Assembly (NCBI GenBank): GCA_944380545.1
Contig: CALWHV010000005.1
Location: 31,494-95,493, forward strand
DNA from: an uncultured Eubacterium sp.
GTDB lineage: Bacteria > Bacillota > Clostridia > Oscillospirales > Acutalibacteraceae
Reading direction: 5' to 3'
DNA: 64,000 bases
This document shows, piece by piece, positions 34,738 to 44,346 of the stretch (positions within the stretch are counted from its first letter, which is position 1; each line of letters begins with the position of its first letter). The notes below the pieces were generated by a model. It made no database searches, was not told where the DNA came from, and saw nothing but the letters and a program-made list of their open reading frames with translations. The position numbers were made by a program, and so were the translations under genes.

Positions 34738-36744
34738 ATGAAACCGGAGATATTGGCTCCCGCCGGAACGCGGGAGGCGCTTATTGCCGGCGTCAGGTGC
34801 GGCGCTGATGCTATCTACCTTGGCGGCAGATCGTTCAGCGCGCGTGCCGGCGCCGGTAATTTTGATTTTGAAGAGCTGAGGCGGGCTGCGGATTACTGCC
34901 GCTCGCACGATGTCAGGCTTTATCTTACAGTCAATACGCTCTGCCGCGACGATGAGCTTGAAGAGGCGCTGCGCCTTGCCGAATATGCGCTTTCCTGCGG
35001 CGTAAACGGCTTTATCGTGCAGGATATCGGGCTTGCCGAGCTTATTTCCCGCACCTTTCCCGCCGCGCGGCTTCACGCCTCCACCCAGGCGAGCGCAATG
35101 AGCCCGGAGGGCGTAAGGGAGCTTGCACGCCTCGGCTTTCGGCGCGTTGTGCTTGCGCGCGAGCTGAGCGAGGCGGAGATAGCCGAGATCGCCCGCGAGT
35201 GCCCCGAAACGGAGCTTGAGATCTTCGTTCACGGCGCGCTTTGTATGAGCGTTTCCGGCCAGTGCTATATGTCCGCCGTTATCGGGCAAAGAAGCGGCAA
35301 CCGCGGCAGGTGCGCACAGCCGTGCCGTCTGCCGTTCACCGCCTGCGGCAAGGGGGATCATGTGCTCAGCCTCAAGGATTTGAGCCTGATTGAAAAAATA
35401 AACGCCTCCTGCCCGTCGGGCATCGCAAGCCTTAAGATAGAGGGCAGGATGAAGCGACCTGAATATGTCGCCGCCGCCGTGACCGCTCTGCGCCGCGCGC
35501 TGGACGGCAGGCTCGACGCGGATATAACGGGCACCCTTAAAAGCGTTTTCAGCCGCAGCGGCTTCACAAGCGCGTATTATGACGGCGCGCCCGGCGACGA
35601 TATGTTCGGCATAAGAAGCAGGGAGGATGTTGTTTCCTCCGCCGGAGTGTTAAAGGAGCTTGAGCGGCTTTACGAAAAAGAGCAAAAGCGCGTGCGCCTT
35701 GATATGGATTTTGAGATGCGCGACGGCAGGCCGTCGCGGCTCACGGCGCGCGCGCTCGGAAAAACAGTTTGCATAACGGGCGATGCGCCCCAGCCGGCGC
35801 TCAAAACGCCGCTTTCTGCAAACGATATCGCGCTGCGCCTTTCAAAGCTCGGCGGCACGCAGTATTTTGCCGGAGATATAAATGTTTCGGCGGGGGAGGG
35901 GCTCGTCCTCTCCGCAGCGTCAATAAACGCAATGCGCAGGCAGGCGGTGGAAAGGCTTGATGAATTTGAGCCCGCCGCGCCGCAAAAGCTGCCGCAGCCC
36001 CTGCCGAAAAAAAGAGAAAGCGCAGCCGAGCCGTATTATACGGCAAGGTTCTTAAGCGCCTCGCAGGTGCCGCAGGAGCATCCGTTTCGCCGCATATTCC
36101 TGCCCGTTTGGGAAAATGAGCGGGATATTCTGCGCCTCGGCGCGGGAGTTGAGCTGCCGCGCGGCCTTTTCGGATGCGAAAAACGCCTTGAAAAGCGGCT
36201 CTCACAGCTTAAAGCCGCCGGAGTTCGCTTTGCGCTGTGCGGCAATATAGGTGCGGCGGCCCTTGCACGCAGGCTCGGCTTTGAGGTGTTCGGCGATTTC
36301 GGGCTTAATGTTTTTAACAGCGTTTCGGCGTCGCTCGTGCCGCACCCGATACTTTCGTTTGAGCTTTCGGCTGCTCAGGCAAACGCCGTAAACACGCGCG
36401 ATACCGGCGTTATCGTCTACGGCAGACTGCCGCTGATGCTGGCAAGAAACTGCCCCGTTAAAAGCGCCGCGGGCTGCGCACGGTGCGGCAAAAAGGGCTT
36501 TATCACGGATAGGCGCGGCAACGATTTTCCCGTTGTATGCTCGCCGTATCCGTGCGTGGAGATACTCAACTGCCGCCCGCTCAGCTTGGCGGACAGGATG
36601 GGGGATATACACACCGATTTCGCGCATTTTTATTTCACCCGTGAAAGCCGCGGGGAGGTTTCCTCCGTCATTAAAGCGTTTGAGCGCGGGGAGCATCCCG
36701 CGGGCGATTTCACAAAGGGGCTTTATTACAGAGGTGTTTTCTGA
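34738..36744 (+). CDS. U32 family peptidase with DUF3656-type C-terminus
   Basis: The 668-residue protein starts with the U32 signature ILAPAGTREALIAGVRCGADAIYLGG. It carries the family cysteine motif FVHGALCMSVSGQCYMSAVIGQRSGNRGRCAQPCR (about 165-195), thought to bind an iron-sulfur cluster in relatives such as RlhA (23S rRNA C2501 hydroxylation). The length and the second half (from about 375) fit the DUF3656 subgroup. Two more cysteine pairs (CARCGKK, about 577, and CSPYPCVEILNC) are near the end. It overlaps maf by one base. A role in rRNA modification is likelier than proteolysis. Confidence 0.85.
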   Translation: MKPEILAPAGTREALIAGVRCGADAIYLGGRSFSARAGAGNFDFEELRRAADYCRSHDVRLYLTVNTLCRDDELEEALRLAEYALSCGVNGFIVQDIGLAELISRTFPAARLHASTQASAMSPEGVRELARLGFRRVVLARELSEAEIAEIARECPETELEIFVHGALCMSVSGQCYMSAVIGQRSGNRGRCAQPCRLPFTACGKGDHVLSLKDLSLIEKINASCPSGIASLKIEGRMKRPEYVAAAVTALRRALDGRLDADITGTLKSVFSRSGFTSAYYDGAPGDDMFGIRSREDVVSSAGVLKELERLYEKEQKRVRLDMDFEMRDGRPSRLTARALGKTVCITGDAPQPALKTPLSANDIALRLSKLGGTQYFAGDINVSAGEGLVLSAASINAMRRQAVERLDEFEPAAPQKLPQPLPKKRESAAEPYYTARFLSASQVPQEHPFRRIFLPVWENERDILRLGAGVELPRGLFGCEKRLEKRLSQLKAAGVRFALCGNIGAAALARRLGFEVFGDFGLNVFNSVSASLVPHPILSFELSAAQANAVNTRDTGVIVYGRLPLMLARNCPVKSAAGCARCGKKGFITDRRGNDFPVVCSPYPCVEILNCRPLSLADRMGDIHTDFAHFYFTRESRGEVSSVIKAFERGEHPAGDFTKGLYYRGVF

Positions 36745-37301
36745 TGAGTGAAAAGAAGCTGCTGCTCGCCTCTGCCTCGCCTCGCAGGCGCGAGCTTATG
36801 CGCCTTATAACGGAGGATTTCGAGTGCGCCTCGGCGGATGTTGACGAAACGCTGCCGCGCGGCATATCGCCGAAAAGCGCCGTGCTGCTGCTCTCCTCAA
36901 AAAAGGCGCGCGCCCTTGAGGAGCCCGGCAGGCTCGTTGTGGGGGCGGACACCGTTGTTGCGCTCGGCAGGCGGATAATGGGCAAGCCGCGCGATAACGA
37001 CGATGCGTTTGAAATGCTCAGGGCGCTCTCCGGCAGGCGGCACCGCGTGCTTACCGGCGTAACGCTGCTCAGGGACGGGCGCGAACGCTCCTTCGCCGCC
37101 GAAACATATGTTTATTTCCGCAGCCTTTCCGACGCCGAAATACGCCGCTACATCGCCACCGGCGAATGTGCGGACAAGGCGGGAGCGTACGGCATACAGG
37201 GCAGGGGAGCGCTGCTTGTTGAAAAGATACACGGCGATTTCTTTAATGTTGTCGGCTTGCCCGTATCCCTGCTGGCCAAGGAGCTTGAAGCCTTCGGCTA
37301 A
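36744..37301 (+). CDS. maf: Maf family nucleoside triphosphate pyrophosphatase
   Basis: Maf hydrolyses non-canonical or dTTP/UTP nucleotides to monophosphates; it has been linked to septum formation. The 185-residue protein shows LLASASPRRRELM at the start, the VVGADTVVALGRRIMGKPRD block (catalytic Asp) and the GAYGIQGRGALLVEKIHGDFFNVVGLP ending. Its ATG overlaps the U32 stop by one base. With zapA it forms a division-related cluster. Confidence 0.92.
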   Translation: MSEKKLLLASASPRRRELMRLITEDFECASADVDETLPRGISPKSAVLLLSSKKARALEEPGRLVVGADTVVALGRRIMGKPRDNDDAFEMLRALSGRRHRVLTGVTLLRDGRERSFAAETYVYFRSLSDAEIRRYIATGECADKAGAYGIQGRGALLVEKIHGDFFNVVGLPVSLLAKELEAFG

Positions 37302-37400
37302 GAGCCGCCGAAAAGCACGGCAGCAAAGTTTAAATTGTAGAGATTAACAAAAATTTTACTTAAAAATTGTATATTATGCCAAATTTCGTCCGATTTGCTC

Positions 37401-37429
37401 TTGCAACGGCTCGATTTCAATGTTATAAT
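37401..37429 (+). promoter_or_regulatory. Promoter of PHP phosphoesterase gene
   Basis: -35 TTGCAA at 37401-37406, 17-base spacer, -10 TATAAT at 37424-37429. Confidence 0.75.
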
Positions 37430-37485
37430 TATTGTATATAGGAATTAAGCGTTTTGCGCTGCATCATATGATAAGGAGTGAGCTT

Positions 37486-38379
37486 ATGGCGGCGGATCTG
37501 CATTGCCACACCAAGCTGAGCGACGGCTCGGTAGGTATTGAAAACCTGATTGTTATAGCTAAAAAAAGCGGAATAGATACGATCGCCATAACCGATCACG
37601 ACTGCCTTGCCGGCATTGTGCGCGGTCAGGTCATCGGCAAGCGATACGGCGTGAATGTTATACCCGGCGTGGAGATATCCGCGTTTGATTTTGACGCGGG
37701 CAAAAAGGTGCATATCATCTCTTACCTTGCGGACGCGCCCAACAGGCTGGAGGGCATATGCAAGCGCACCTCCGTTGCCAGAAAGCGCGCCGGTCAGATA
37801 ATGATGCTCAAAACAGCCGGCAGGTTCCCGATAACCTCTGATTTTATCCTGAGCCACGCCACAGGCTCCACAAATCTTTTTAAGCAGCATATAATGCACG
37901 CGCTGATGGACGCCGGCTACACGGATAAGATCTTCGGCGAGCTTTATCACGCGCTGTTTGATGAAAAAAGCGAAACGAATATCCTTGCCCCCACCAAGTA
38001 TCCGGGTGTGGACGAGGTGCTTGACGAGATTCATTCCGCCGGCGGCATCGCCGTTTTGGCGCACCCCGGCAAGCTTGATAATTTTGACGAGATAGATAAA
38101 TACATCTCTATGGGGCTGGACGGAATTGAGGTCTGGCATCCCCTGCATACGGACGAGCAGGTGGAGCAGCTCATCGCGCTTTGCAAAAAGAAAAAGCTGC
38201 TGATGACCGGCGGCTCGGATTTTCACGGGATCTACGGAGATAAAACGGTAACGCTGGGCGCCTGCTCCACACCGCAGGAGCATGTGGATAAGCTGCTCGG
38301 CTATAAGGCAAAGAAAAAACGCGCCGCCCGCAAGGCGGAGCGCGCGGCAAAAGAGGCGGCTCAAAACGCCGCCGAATAA
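37486..38379 (+). CDS. PHP-domain phosphoesterase
   Basis: The 297-residue protein belongs to the YciV/TrpH-like PHP family, whose members dephosphorylate 3',5'-nucleoside bisphosphates or trim RNA 5' ends. Metal motifs are DLHCHTKLSDGS, ITDHDCLAG, PGVEIS, LAHPGK and GGSDFHG. The start is ATG 37486 with AAGGAG at 37473-37478; the upstream frame to 37432 has no ribosome site. The C-terminus is a Lys/Arg/Ala-rich tail (KKKRAARKAERAAKEAAQ) that could bind nucleic acid. Confidence 0.88.
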   Translation: MAADLHCHTKLSDGSVGIENLIVIAKKSGIDTIAITDHDCLAGIVRGQVIGKRYGVNVIPGVEISAFDFDAGKKVHIISYLADAPNRLEGICKRTSVARKRAGQIMMLKTAGRFPITSDFILSHATGSTNLFKQHIMHALMDAGYTDKIFGELYHALFDEKSETNILAPTKYPGVDEVLDEIHSAGGIAVLAHPGKLDNFDEIDKYISMGLDGIEVWHPLHTDEQVEQLIALCKKKKLLMTGGSDFHGIYGDKTVTLGACSTPQEHVDKLLGYKAKKKRAARKAERAAKEAAQNAAE

Positions 38380-38383
38380 ATCA

Positions 38384-38414
38384 GCGTGGGAAGCTCAGGC
38401 TTCCCGCGTTTTTT
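38384..38414 (+). terminator. Rho-independent terminator of PHP gene
   Basis: GCGTGGGAAGC pairs with GCTTCCCGCG around TCAG, followed by TTTTTT. Confidence 0.85.
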
Positions 38415-38415
38415 G

Positions 38416-38443
38416 TTGACATCGGGCAGCTTCTATGTATAAT
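38416..38443 (+). promoter_or_regulatory. Promoter of GH27-hydrolase operon
   Basis: -35 TTGACA at 38416-38421 and -10 TATAAT at 38438-38443, 16 bases apart, starting right after the preceding terminator. Confidence 0.75.
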
Positions 38444-38492
38444 TAAATTATAAAATCTAATTAAAAACACCGCCAAAAAAGGAGGCGCCGCC

Positions 38493-39806
38493 GTGTATAA
38501 AAAGCCTGCAAAAACACCGCCGCGCGGCTGGAACAGCTGGGACTGCTTCGGCGCGGCCGTAACGGAGCGCGAGCTGCTGCAAAACGCCGAGTATGCTGCA
38601 GAACATCTAAAGGATTTCGGCTGGGAATATATCGTGTGCGATATCCAGTGGTACGAGCCGCTTGCAAGGGATAACGACTACAATAATTTTTATCCGCTCA
38701 ATACGGACGGCTTCGGCAGGCTTATGCCGGCTGAAAATCGCTTTCCGAGCGCGGCGGGCGGAAAGGGCTTTCGCCCGATAGCGGATAAGATACATAAAAT
38801 GGGGCTTAAATTCGGCATACATATTATGCGCGGTGTGCCCCGCGCCGCCGTTCATTCCGCGCTGCCCGTCAAGGGCGCGGACTGCACCTGCCGCGATATA
38901 GCCCACCATTTTTCCGTCTGCTCGTGGAACACCGATATGTACGGCTGCAAAAATTGCGCCGGCGCTCAGGCGTACTACGATTCGCTGTTTGAGCTTTACG
39001 CCTCCTGGGGCGTGGATTTTGTTAAGTGCGACGATATATGCGTAACCGAGTTTCGAAAGTGGGATTCGCCGTATTCCGCCGATTATGAGATAGAGATGAT
39101 AAGGCGCGCCATAGATAAATGCGGCGGAAGCATCGTGCTTTCGCTCTCTCCCGGCCCTGCGGACATCAAAAACGCCGCGCATCTCAGAAAAAACGCCGAT
39201 ATGTGGCGTCTCACCGGCGATTTTTGGGACAGGTGGGATAAGCTTCACGAGATGTTTTCCGTATGCCTGCGCTGGCAGGGCGTGCCGGGAGGCGGCTCCT
39301 GGCCGGACTGCGATATGCTGCCCCTCGGCAGAATATCAAAAAACGGCGCCTGCCACGGAAAGCAAAACAGATACACGAATTTCACAAGGCCGGAGCAGCT
39401 TACGATGATGAGCCTTTGGGGCATCTTCAAAAGCCCGCTTATGATGGGCGGCAATCTGCCCGAAAACGATGAATGGACCCTTTCCCTTTTAACTAACCGC
39501 GATTATCTTGAAATGCACGAAAGCTCCTTCGGCGCGCGCTGCATTTTAAACGATGAAAAAAACGGCAAGGGCACTGTGATCTGGTCCGCCGCGGGCAAGG
39601 GCTGCCGCTATCTTGCCGTTTTCAACACGCGAGATAAGCAGAAAACGATAAAGGCGGATCTCACCGGCATTTTGATGCCCGGCGTGCCGCTTGACGCGCT
39701 TGAGATATGGAGCGGGCAGAGGCTCTCCGGCGTTAAAAACACGCTTTCGGCAGAGGTCGAGCCCCACGGCGCAAGGCTTTATAAATTGACGGAGATGAAA
39801 ATATGA
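38493..39806 (+). CDS. GH27 family alpha-galactosidase-like glycosidase
   Basis: The 437-residue cytoplasmic protein starts at GTG 38493 with AAGGAGG upstream. It opens with the GH27 hallmark PPRGWNSWDCFG. The nucleophile D180 lies in DFVKCDD and the acid/base D243 in RLTGDFWDRW. A short beta domain closes the chain (about 345-437). GH27 includes alpha-galactosidases, N-acetylgalactosaminidases and isomaltodextranases; an SCRDIAHHF-type insert makes the exact sugar uncertain. It overlaps the following hydrolase gene by 4 bases. Confidence 0.85.
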   Translation: MYKKPAKTPPRGWNSWDCFGAAVTERELLQNAEYAAEHLKDFGWEYIVCDIQWYEPLARDNDYNNFYPLNTDGFGRLMPAENRFPSAAGGKGFRPIADKIHKMGLKFGIHIMRGVPRAAVHSALPVKGADCTCRDIAHHFSVCSWNTDMYGCKNCAGAQAYYDSLFELYASWGVDFVKCDDICVTEFRKWDSPYSADYEIEMIRRAIDKCGGSIVLSLSPGPADIKNAAHLRKNADMWRLTGDFWDRWDKLHEMFSVCLRWQGVPGGGSWPDCDMLPLGRISKNGACHGKQNRYTNFTRPEQLTMMSLWGIFKSPLMMGGNLPENDEWTLSLLTNRDYLEMHESSFGARCILNDEKNGKGTVIWSAAGKGCRYLAVFNTRDKQKTIKADLTGILMPGVPLDALEIWSGQRLSGVKNTLSAEVEPHGARLYKLTEMKI

Positions 39807-40567
39807 AGCTAAAATATTTCAGCATCTACAGTCACGGCGACACGCTGCGCGGCGTCATCATTTTTCCTAAAAAGGCGTCCTACCCCTGCAAAACCGCCGT
39901 TATAAGCCACGGCTTTTCAAGCAATATGGCAATCACAATGCCCTACGCAAAGCCCTTTTTAAAGGCGGGCTTCATAGCCGTGCTGTATGATTTTTGCCGC
40001 TCCGGCAGCGGTATCAGCGGCGGCGGCAGCACAAAAATGAGCGTGCTCACGGAAAAGGAAAATCTAAACGATCTGCTTTGGTATGTTTCTCATCTCAAAG
40101 AGGTGGATAAAAGCAACATAGTGCTTGCGGGGTGCAGCCAGGGCGGGCTCGTGTCCGCGCTCAGCGCGGCTGAAAACGAAAGTCTTGTGCGCGCGCTCGT
40201 GCTTTATTATCCCGCGCTGTGCATACCGGATGACGCGCGCCGAGGGCATATGATAACCGCCCGCTTCGAGCCGGATAATATCCCGGACGAGTTTTTTGCC
40301 ATCGCCGTAAGGCTCGGCAGGCGTTATGCGCAGGACGCCGCCGCGCTTGACCCATACAGGCAGATAACCGCGTATAAGGGCCCCGTGCTGATAGTTCACG
40401 GCACGGGTGATAAGCTTGTGGACATATCCTATTCAAAGCGCGCCGCCGAGCTTTACGAGGACTGCCGCCTTGAGGAGGTGCGCGGCGACCACGGCTTTAT
40501 TGCAAGCGGGCTTTCTGCTTCAAACAAGGCCACCTCGCGCTTTCTTTACGAGCACGGCCTCGCCTGA
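39803..40567 (+). CDS. Alpha/beta hydrolase (esterase/acylhydrolase-like)
   Basis: The 254-residue protein has a complete catalytic triad by motif: nucleophile Ser in AGCSQGG (about residue 115), Asp in HGTGDKLVD (about 203) and His in RGDHGFI (about 231). The oxyanion strand is ISHGFSSN. Because it is translationally coupled to a GH27 glycosidase, it may remove acyl groups from plant oligosaccharides, but the substrate is not readable from sequence. No signal peptide. Confidence 0.85.
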   Translation: MKLKYFSIYSHGDTLRGVIIFPKKASYPCKTAVISHGFSSNMAITMPYAKPFLKAGFIAVLYDFCRSGSGISGGGSTKMSVLTEKENLNDLLWYVSHLKEVDKSNIVLAGCSQGGLVSALSAAENESLVRALVLYYPALCIPDDARRGHMITARFEPDNIPDEFFAIAVRLGRRYAQDAAALDPYRQITAYKGPVLIVHGTGDKLVDISYSKRAAELYEDCRLEEVRGDHGFIASGLSASNKATSRFLYEHGLA

Positions 40568-40588
40568 AAATGATACGATAAAAAATAA

Positions 40589-40625
40589 GACGCGCCGGCG
40601 GCTGAAACCGCAGGCGCGTCCTTTT
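40589..40625. terminator. Bidirectional terminator between hydrolase and glnS
   Basis: GACGCGCC pairs with GGCGCGTC, with CTTTT on + and an A-run before the stem serving the minus strand. Confidence 0.85.
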
Positions 40626-40633
40626 CGTTCTGT

Positions 40634-42313
40634 TTATTTTTTTGCGTTAAAGCTGTCTCTGAGCTGCACCGTGCGGTTGAATATGAGCTTTTCCGGGGTG
40701 CTGTATTTATCGGCGCAGAAATAGCCGTTTCTCATAAACTGGAACCTGTCGCCCGGCTTTGCGCCGGCAAGGCTCTTTTCGCAGTATGCCGTCACGGTCT
40801 TCAGCGAATCGGGGTTCAGATTGTCCTCAAAGGAGCTTACGCCCTCCTCGTCGCTGGGGTTCGGCACATCAAACAGGCGGTCGTAAAGCATCACCTGCGC
40901 CTCAACATTATCCTCTGCTGAAACCCAGTGGATGGTGCCCTTCACCTTTCGTCCGTCCGGGCTGTCGCCGCCGAAGGTGGCGGGGTCGTATGTGCAGTGA
41001 ACGCAGGTAACATTGCCCTCGCCGTCCGTTTCATATCCCGTGCAGGTAACGAAATACGCCTTGATAAGCCGCACCTCGTTGCCGGGGAAAAGGCGAAAAT
41101 ATTTTTTTATCGGCTCTGCCATAAAATCGCTGCGCTCAATGTAAAGCTCCCGCCCGAAGGTCATCGTGCGCGAGCCGTATTCGGGGTGGTCGGGGTGGTA
41201 CTCAACGCTTATCTCTTCCGTTTTGTCCTCGGGATAGTTGTCTATCACAAGCTTTATCGGGTCAAGAATCGCCATCGCGCGGCGCGAGGTTTGGTTAAGG
41301 TCGTTTCTTACACAGCTTTCAAGCAGCGCAAAATCAATTACGCTGTACGCCTTTGAAACTCCTATCCTGTCGCAGAAGTCGCGTATGGCGGCGGGCGTGT
41401 AGCCCCTGCGGCGCATACCGCTTATCGTTGCCATTCTCGGGTCGTCCCAGCCGTCCACAATGCCGTCGAGTACCAGCTTAAGGCATTTGCGCTTTGAGGT
41501 CAGCGTGTAGTTGAGATTCATTCTTGCAAATTCTATCTGGCGCGGCTTTTCGCCTTCAACACATTCGTTGACCACCCATTCGTAAAGCGGGCGGTGGTTT
41601 TCAAATTCAAGCGAGCACAGCGAATGGGTCACCTTTTCGCACGCGTCAGAAAGCGGGTGAGCAAAATCGTACATCGGGTAAACGCACCATTTATCGCCCG
41701 TGCGGTGATGGTGGGCGTACATAATTCTGTATATGATCGGGTCGCGCATATTGAGGTTGGGGCTCGCCATATCTATCTTGGCGCGCAGCACTCTTGAGCC
41801 CTCGGGAAATTCGCCCTTTGCCATACGCTCAAAAAGCTCAAGGTTTTCCTCAACGCTTCTGTTTCTGTACGGGCTTTCCTTTCCCGGCTCGGTAAGCGTG
41901 CCGCGGTATTCGCGCTGCTGCTCCGGCGTCAGGTCGCAAACGAACGCCTTGCCCTTTTTGATAAGCTTTATCGCGCACTCAAACAGATAGTCAAAGTAAT
42001 CGGATGCGAAATAGGCGTTGTCCCACTCAAAGCCGAGCCACTTTATGTCCTCGGCAATCGCGTCAACATATTCCGTGTCCTCCTTGGTGGGGTTCGTGTC
42101 GTCAAAGCGCAGGTTGCAGATGCCGCCGAAGCGCTCCTTTGCGCCGAAATTTATGCAGATGGCCTTGGCATGCCCGATGTGCAGATAGCCGTTCGGCTCC
42201 GGCGGAAAGCGCGTCTGCACCCTGTTATACGCGCCCGTCTCAAGGTCCTTTTCAATAATATCGTTTATAAAGTTAGAGCTTTCCCTGATCTCCTTCGCGT
42301 CGTCTCTTGCCAT
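40634..42313 (-). CDS. glnS: Glutaminyl-tRNA synthetase
   Basis: GlnS charges tRNA-Gln directly; most Bacillota instead use GatCAB, so its presence is notable. The 559-residue class I enzyme shows [16 protein letters not shown] (HIGH motif), [17 protein letters not shown] and the MSK-type loop [11 protein letters not shown], followed by a two-barrel anticodon-binding domain. The start codon overlaps the gltX stop by one base, so both glutamate-family synthetases are translated from one message. Confidence 0.96.
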   Translation of the reverse strand: MARDDAKEIRESSNFINDIIEKDLETGAYNRVQTRFPPEPNGYLHIGHAKAICINFGAKERFGGICNLRFDDTNPTKEDTEYVDAIAEDIKWLGFEWDNAYFASDYFDYLFECAIKLIKKGKAFVCDLTPEQQREYRGTLTEPGKESPYRNRSVEENLELFERMAKGEFPEGSRVLRAKIDMASPNLNMRDPIIYRIMYAHHHRTGDKWCVYPMYDFAHPLSDACEKVTHSLCSLEFENHRPLYEWVVNECVEGEKPRQIEFARMNLNYTLTSKRKCLKLVLDGIVDGWDDPRMATISGMRRRGYTPAAIRDFCDRIGVSKAYSVIDFALLESCVRNDLNQTSRRAMAILDPIKLVIDNYPEDKTEEISVEYHPDHPEYGSRTMTFGRELYIERSDFMAEPIKKYFRLFPGNEVRLIKAYFVTCTGYETDGEGNVTCVHCTYDPATFGGDSPDGRKVKGTIHWVSAEDNVEAQVMLYDRLFDVPNPSDEEGVSSFEDNLNPDSLKTVTAYCEKSLAGAKPGDRFQFMRNGYFCADKYSTPEKLIFNRTVQLRDSFNAKK

Positions 42314-43980
42314 TATATCTCCTCCCTGTAATGCTTAAGCGCGGCGCAGAGCCTTTCGCTCACTCTCTCTTTTCCCAAAAGGCGGGTTATTTCGTAAAGG
42401 TCGGGCGTGTTGGTGCGGCCCGTAAGCGCAACGCGGATAACGGTTGAAACATCGCCCACATGGCCCTTGAAGCTTTCCGGCTCCTGCTTGAATTCCTTAA
42501 CGCTCGGCGTGCAGCCCACAAGCGGGCAGAGCGCCTTGATGCGCTCAAACCATTCGTCCTTTGTGTCGTTAAGGTCAACGGCGGCGGCGTATTTTTCAAG
42601 CACGGCCGCTGCAAGCTGCGGCGTTGCGTTGCCGCTCAGCTCGTAGCACGGCTCAAAGGTTTCGTCAAACATATAGCTGATGTAGTCGGGAATATCGCTC
42701 CACTTGGCTATGTCCTTGCGCGGCTTTTTGTTTTCGCGGTCTATGTTGAGGATCGCTCTTGCGCGCTCGCCGTCCTTTTTATAAAGCTCGGCAAGGCCCT
42801 TGTTGTATCTTTCCGCCCATTTCAGCGAAAGCTCAAACACCCTTTCGCTCGTCATTGTGCTTATCACATTTTTTGAGATGTCGTTGAGCTTTGCAATGTC
42901 AAACAGCGCGCCCGAAACGCTCATCTTTTTTATGTTGAACGGAAATTTTGAGATGCCTTCGTTTTTGTTCGCCCTGCGCCAGTCCTCAAAATTAGAGTTG
43001 GCAAGCGTCATCATATATTCGTTTACGCTCTCGGCAGGGTAGCCCTCCTCGGAATAGTAGGAAACGGCAGCCTCGGGGTCCTTGCGCTTGGAGAGCTTGC
43101 GCTTGCCCTCGCCCTGCGCCTTCATTATGGGCGCAACATGCACATATTTAGGCGTTTTAAAGCCCAGAAGCCTGTTGAGCTGGATGTGAACGGGGCAGCT
43201 TGCTATCCATTCGTCGCCGCGCACGATATGGGTGGTGCGCATCAGGTGGTCGTCCACAACGCTGGCAAAATGATAGGTCGGTATGCCGTCTGATTTGAGC
43301 AGCACGATATCCTGCACATTTTCCTGCGCCTCGATTCTGCCCTTTATCATATCCTCAAACACGCATTTTCTGCCTGCCTCGCCGGGCGATCTCAGGCGCA
43401 GCGTCCACGGCTTGCCCAAGTCGATATTCCTCTTTATCTCTTCAAGCGAAAGGCTGCGGCAGCGCGCGTATTTACCGTAATAGCCCGTTATGTCCTCGCC
43501 GGCTTCCTCTTGGCGGCTGCGTATCTCGTCAAGCTCCTCGGCGGTGCAGAAGCAGGGGTAGGCGAAGCCCTCTTCAACCAGCCTTTTTGCAAACGCCTGA
43601 TAGATGCGCTTTCTCCGGCTCTGGCAGTATGGGCCGTAATCGCCCCTTTCCTCGCCGTTTGCCACAACGCCCTCGTCCGGCTCTATGCCGAAGTATGAAA
43701 GCCCGTCCAGCATAACGCCCACGGCGCCCTCAACGCGGCGTTTTTGGTCCGTATCCTCCACGCGCACATAGAATATCCCGCCGGTGGTTTTTGCGGTTTC
43801 GTAAGAAACGCGGCAGGTGAACAGATTGCCGAAATGCAGAAAGCCCGTGGGGCTCGGCGCAAATCTTGTTACGCGCGCGCCGTCCGGCAGGCTGCGCGGC
43901 GGGTATTTTTCCTCGTAATATTCGGGAGTTTCGCTTATGTCCGGAAATAAAAGCCCGGCAAGCTCCTTTGCGTTTTCCAT
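42313..43980 (-). CDS. gltX: Glutamyl-tRNA synthetase
   Basis: GltX charges tRNA-Glu. The start is ATG 43980, four codons inside the longer TTG frame, because GGAG lies 6-7 bases upstream. The 555-residue protein has [16 protein letters not shown] (HIGH-like), RVEDTDQKR, and the [10 protein letters not shown] motif (KMSKS equivalent) near residue 320. The length exceeds the usual 480-500, with an expanded C-terminal half. It precedes glnS in a two-gene operon. Confidence 0.94.
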   Translation of the reverse strand: MENAKELAGLLFPDISETPEYYEEKYPPRSLPDGARVTRFAPSPTGFLHFGNLFTCRVSYETAKTTGGIFYVRVEDTDQKRRVEGAVGVMLDGLSYFGIEPDEGVVANGEERGDYGPYCQSRRKRIYQAFAKRLVEEGFAYPCFCTAEELDEIRSRQEEAGEDITGYYGKYARCRSLSLEEIKRNIDLGKPWTLRLRSPGEAGRKCVFEDMIKGRIEAQENVQDIVLLKSDGIPTYHFASVVDDHLMRTTHIVRGDEWIASCPVHIQLNRLLGFKTPKYVHVAPIMKAQGEGKRKLSKRKDPEAAVSYYSEEGYPAESVNEYMMTLANSNFEDWRRANKNEGISKFPFNIKKMSVSGALFDIAKLNDISKNVISTMTSERVFELSLKWAERYNKGLAELYKKDGERARAILNIDRENKKPRKDIAKWSDIPDYISYMFDETFEPCYELSGNATPQLAAAVLEKYAAAVDLNDTKDEWFERIKALCPLVGCTPSVKEFKQEPESFKGHVGDVSTVIRVALTGRTNTPDLYEITRLLGKERVSERLCAALKHYREEI

Positions 43981-44012
43981 ATTTTTCTCCAAGCAATAAT
44001 TATAATCAATAT

Positions 44013-44041
44013 ATTATCTCATAAGTTCGGCAAATATTCAA
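44013..44041 (-). promoter_or_regulatory. Promoter of gltX-glnS
   Basis: On the minus strand, -35 TTGAAT (44041-44036), 17-base spacer, -10 GATAAT (44018-44013). Confidence 0.65.
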
Positions 44042-44126
44042 TAATTACTTTTATTTATTTTAGTATTTTAGCCGCGCGCGAAAATCAGGCGCATAAAGCC
44101 GTGTGCGCGCAGCTTTTGCGGCTCAA

Positions 44127-44159
44127 TCAAAAGCCCCGCCGGGCAGCGCGCGGCGGAGC
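44127..44159 (-). terminator. Terminator after DUF4250 gene
   Basis: Read on the minus strand, GCTCCGCC pairs with GGCGGGGC and TTTTG follows. It lies 11 bases beyond the DUF4250 stop. Confidence 0.65.
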
Positions 44160-44169
44160 AATGCGTTTT

Positions 44170-44346
44170 TTATATGAATTGATTTGCGCCCTCGTCGTAT
44201 TCGTACCCTGCCGCGGCAAGCTTTTTTTCAAGCTCGCCTCTCTCGCAGCCGCACGCGACGCACAGCTCGTCAAGGCTTGAATAATCATCGCGAAGGCGGG
44301 TGTTCACAACGCTTAGCAGCATCACGGGGTCGTTCGGAAGCTTCAT
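44170..44346 (-). CDS. DUF4250 family protein
   Basis: This 58-residue gene is below usual ORF length cut-offs. The product starts MKLPNDPVMLLSVVNTRLRD, continues YSSLDELCVACG and ends AAAGYEYDEGANQF, which is the DUF4250 signature: a small helical, HTH-like protein of Clostridia without known function. Its ATG overlaps the stop of the TetR gene by 4 bases, so it is translationally coupled to that regulator. Extra cysteines (C29, C32, C34) are unusual. Confidence 0.85.
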   Translation of the reverse strand: MKLPNDPVMLLSVVNTRLRDDYSSLDELCVACGCERGELEKKLAAAGYEYDEGANQFI

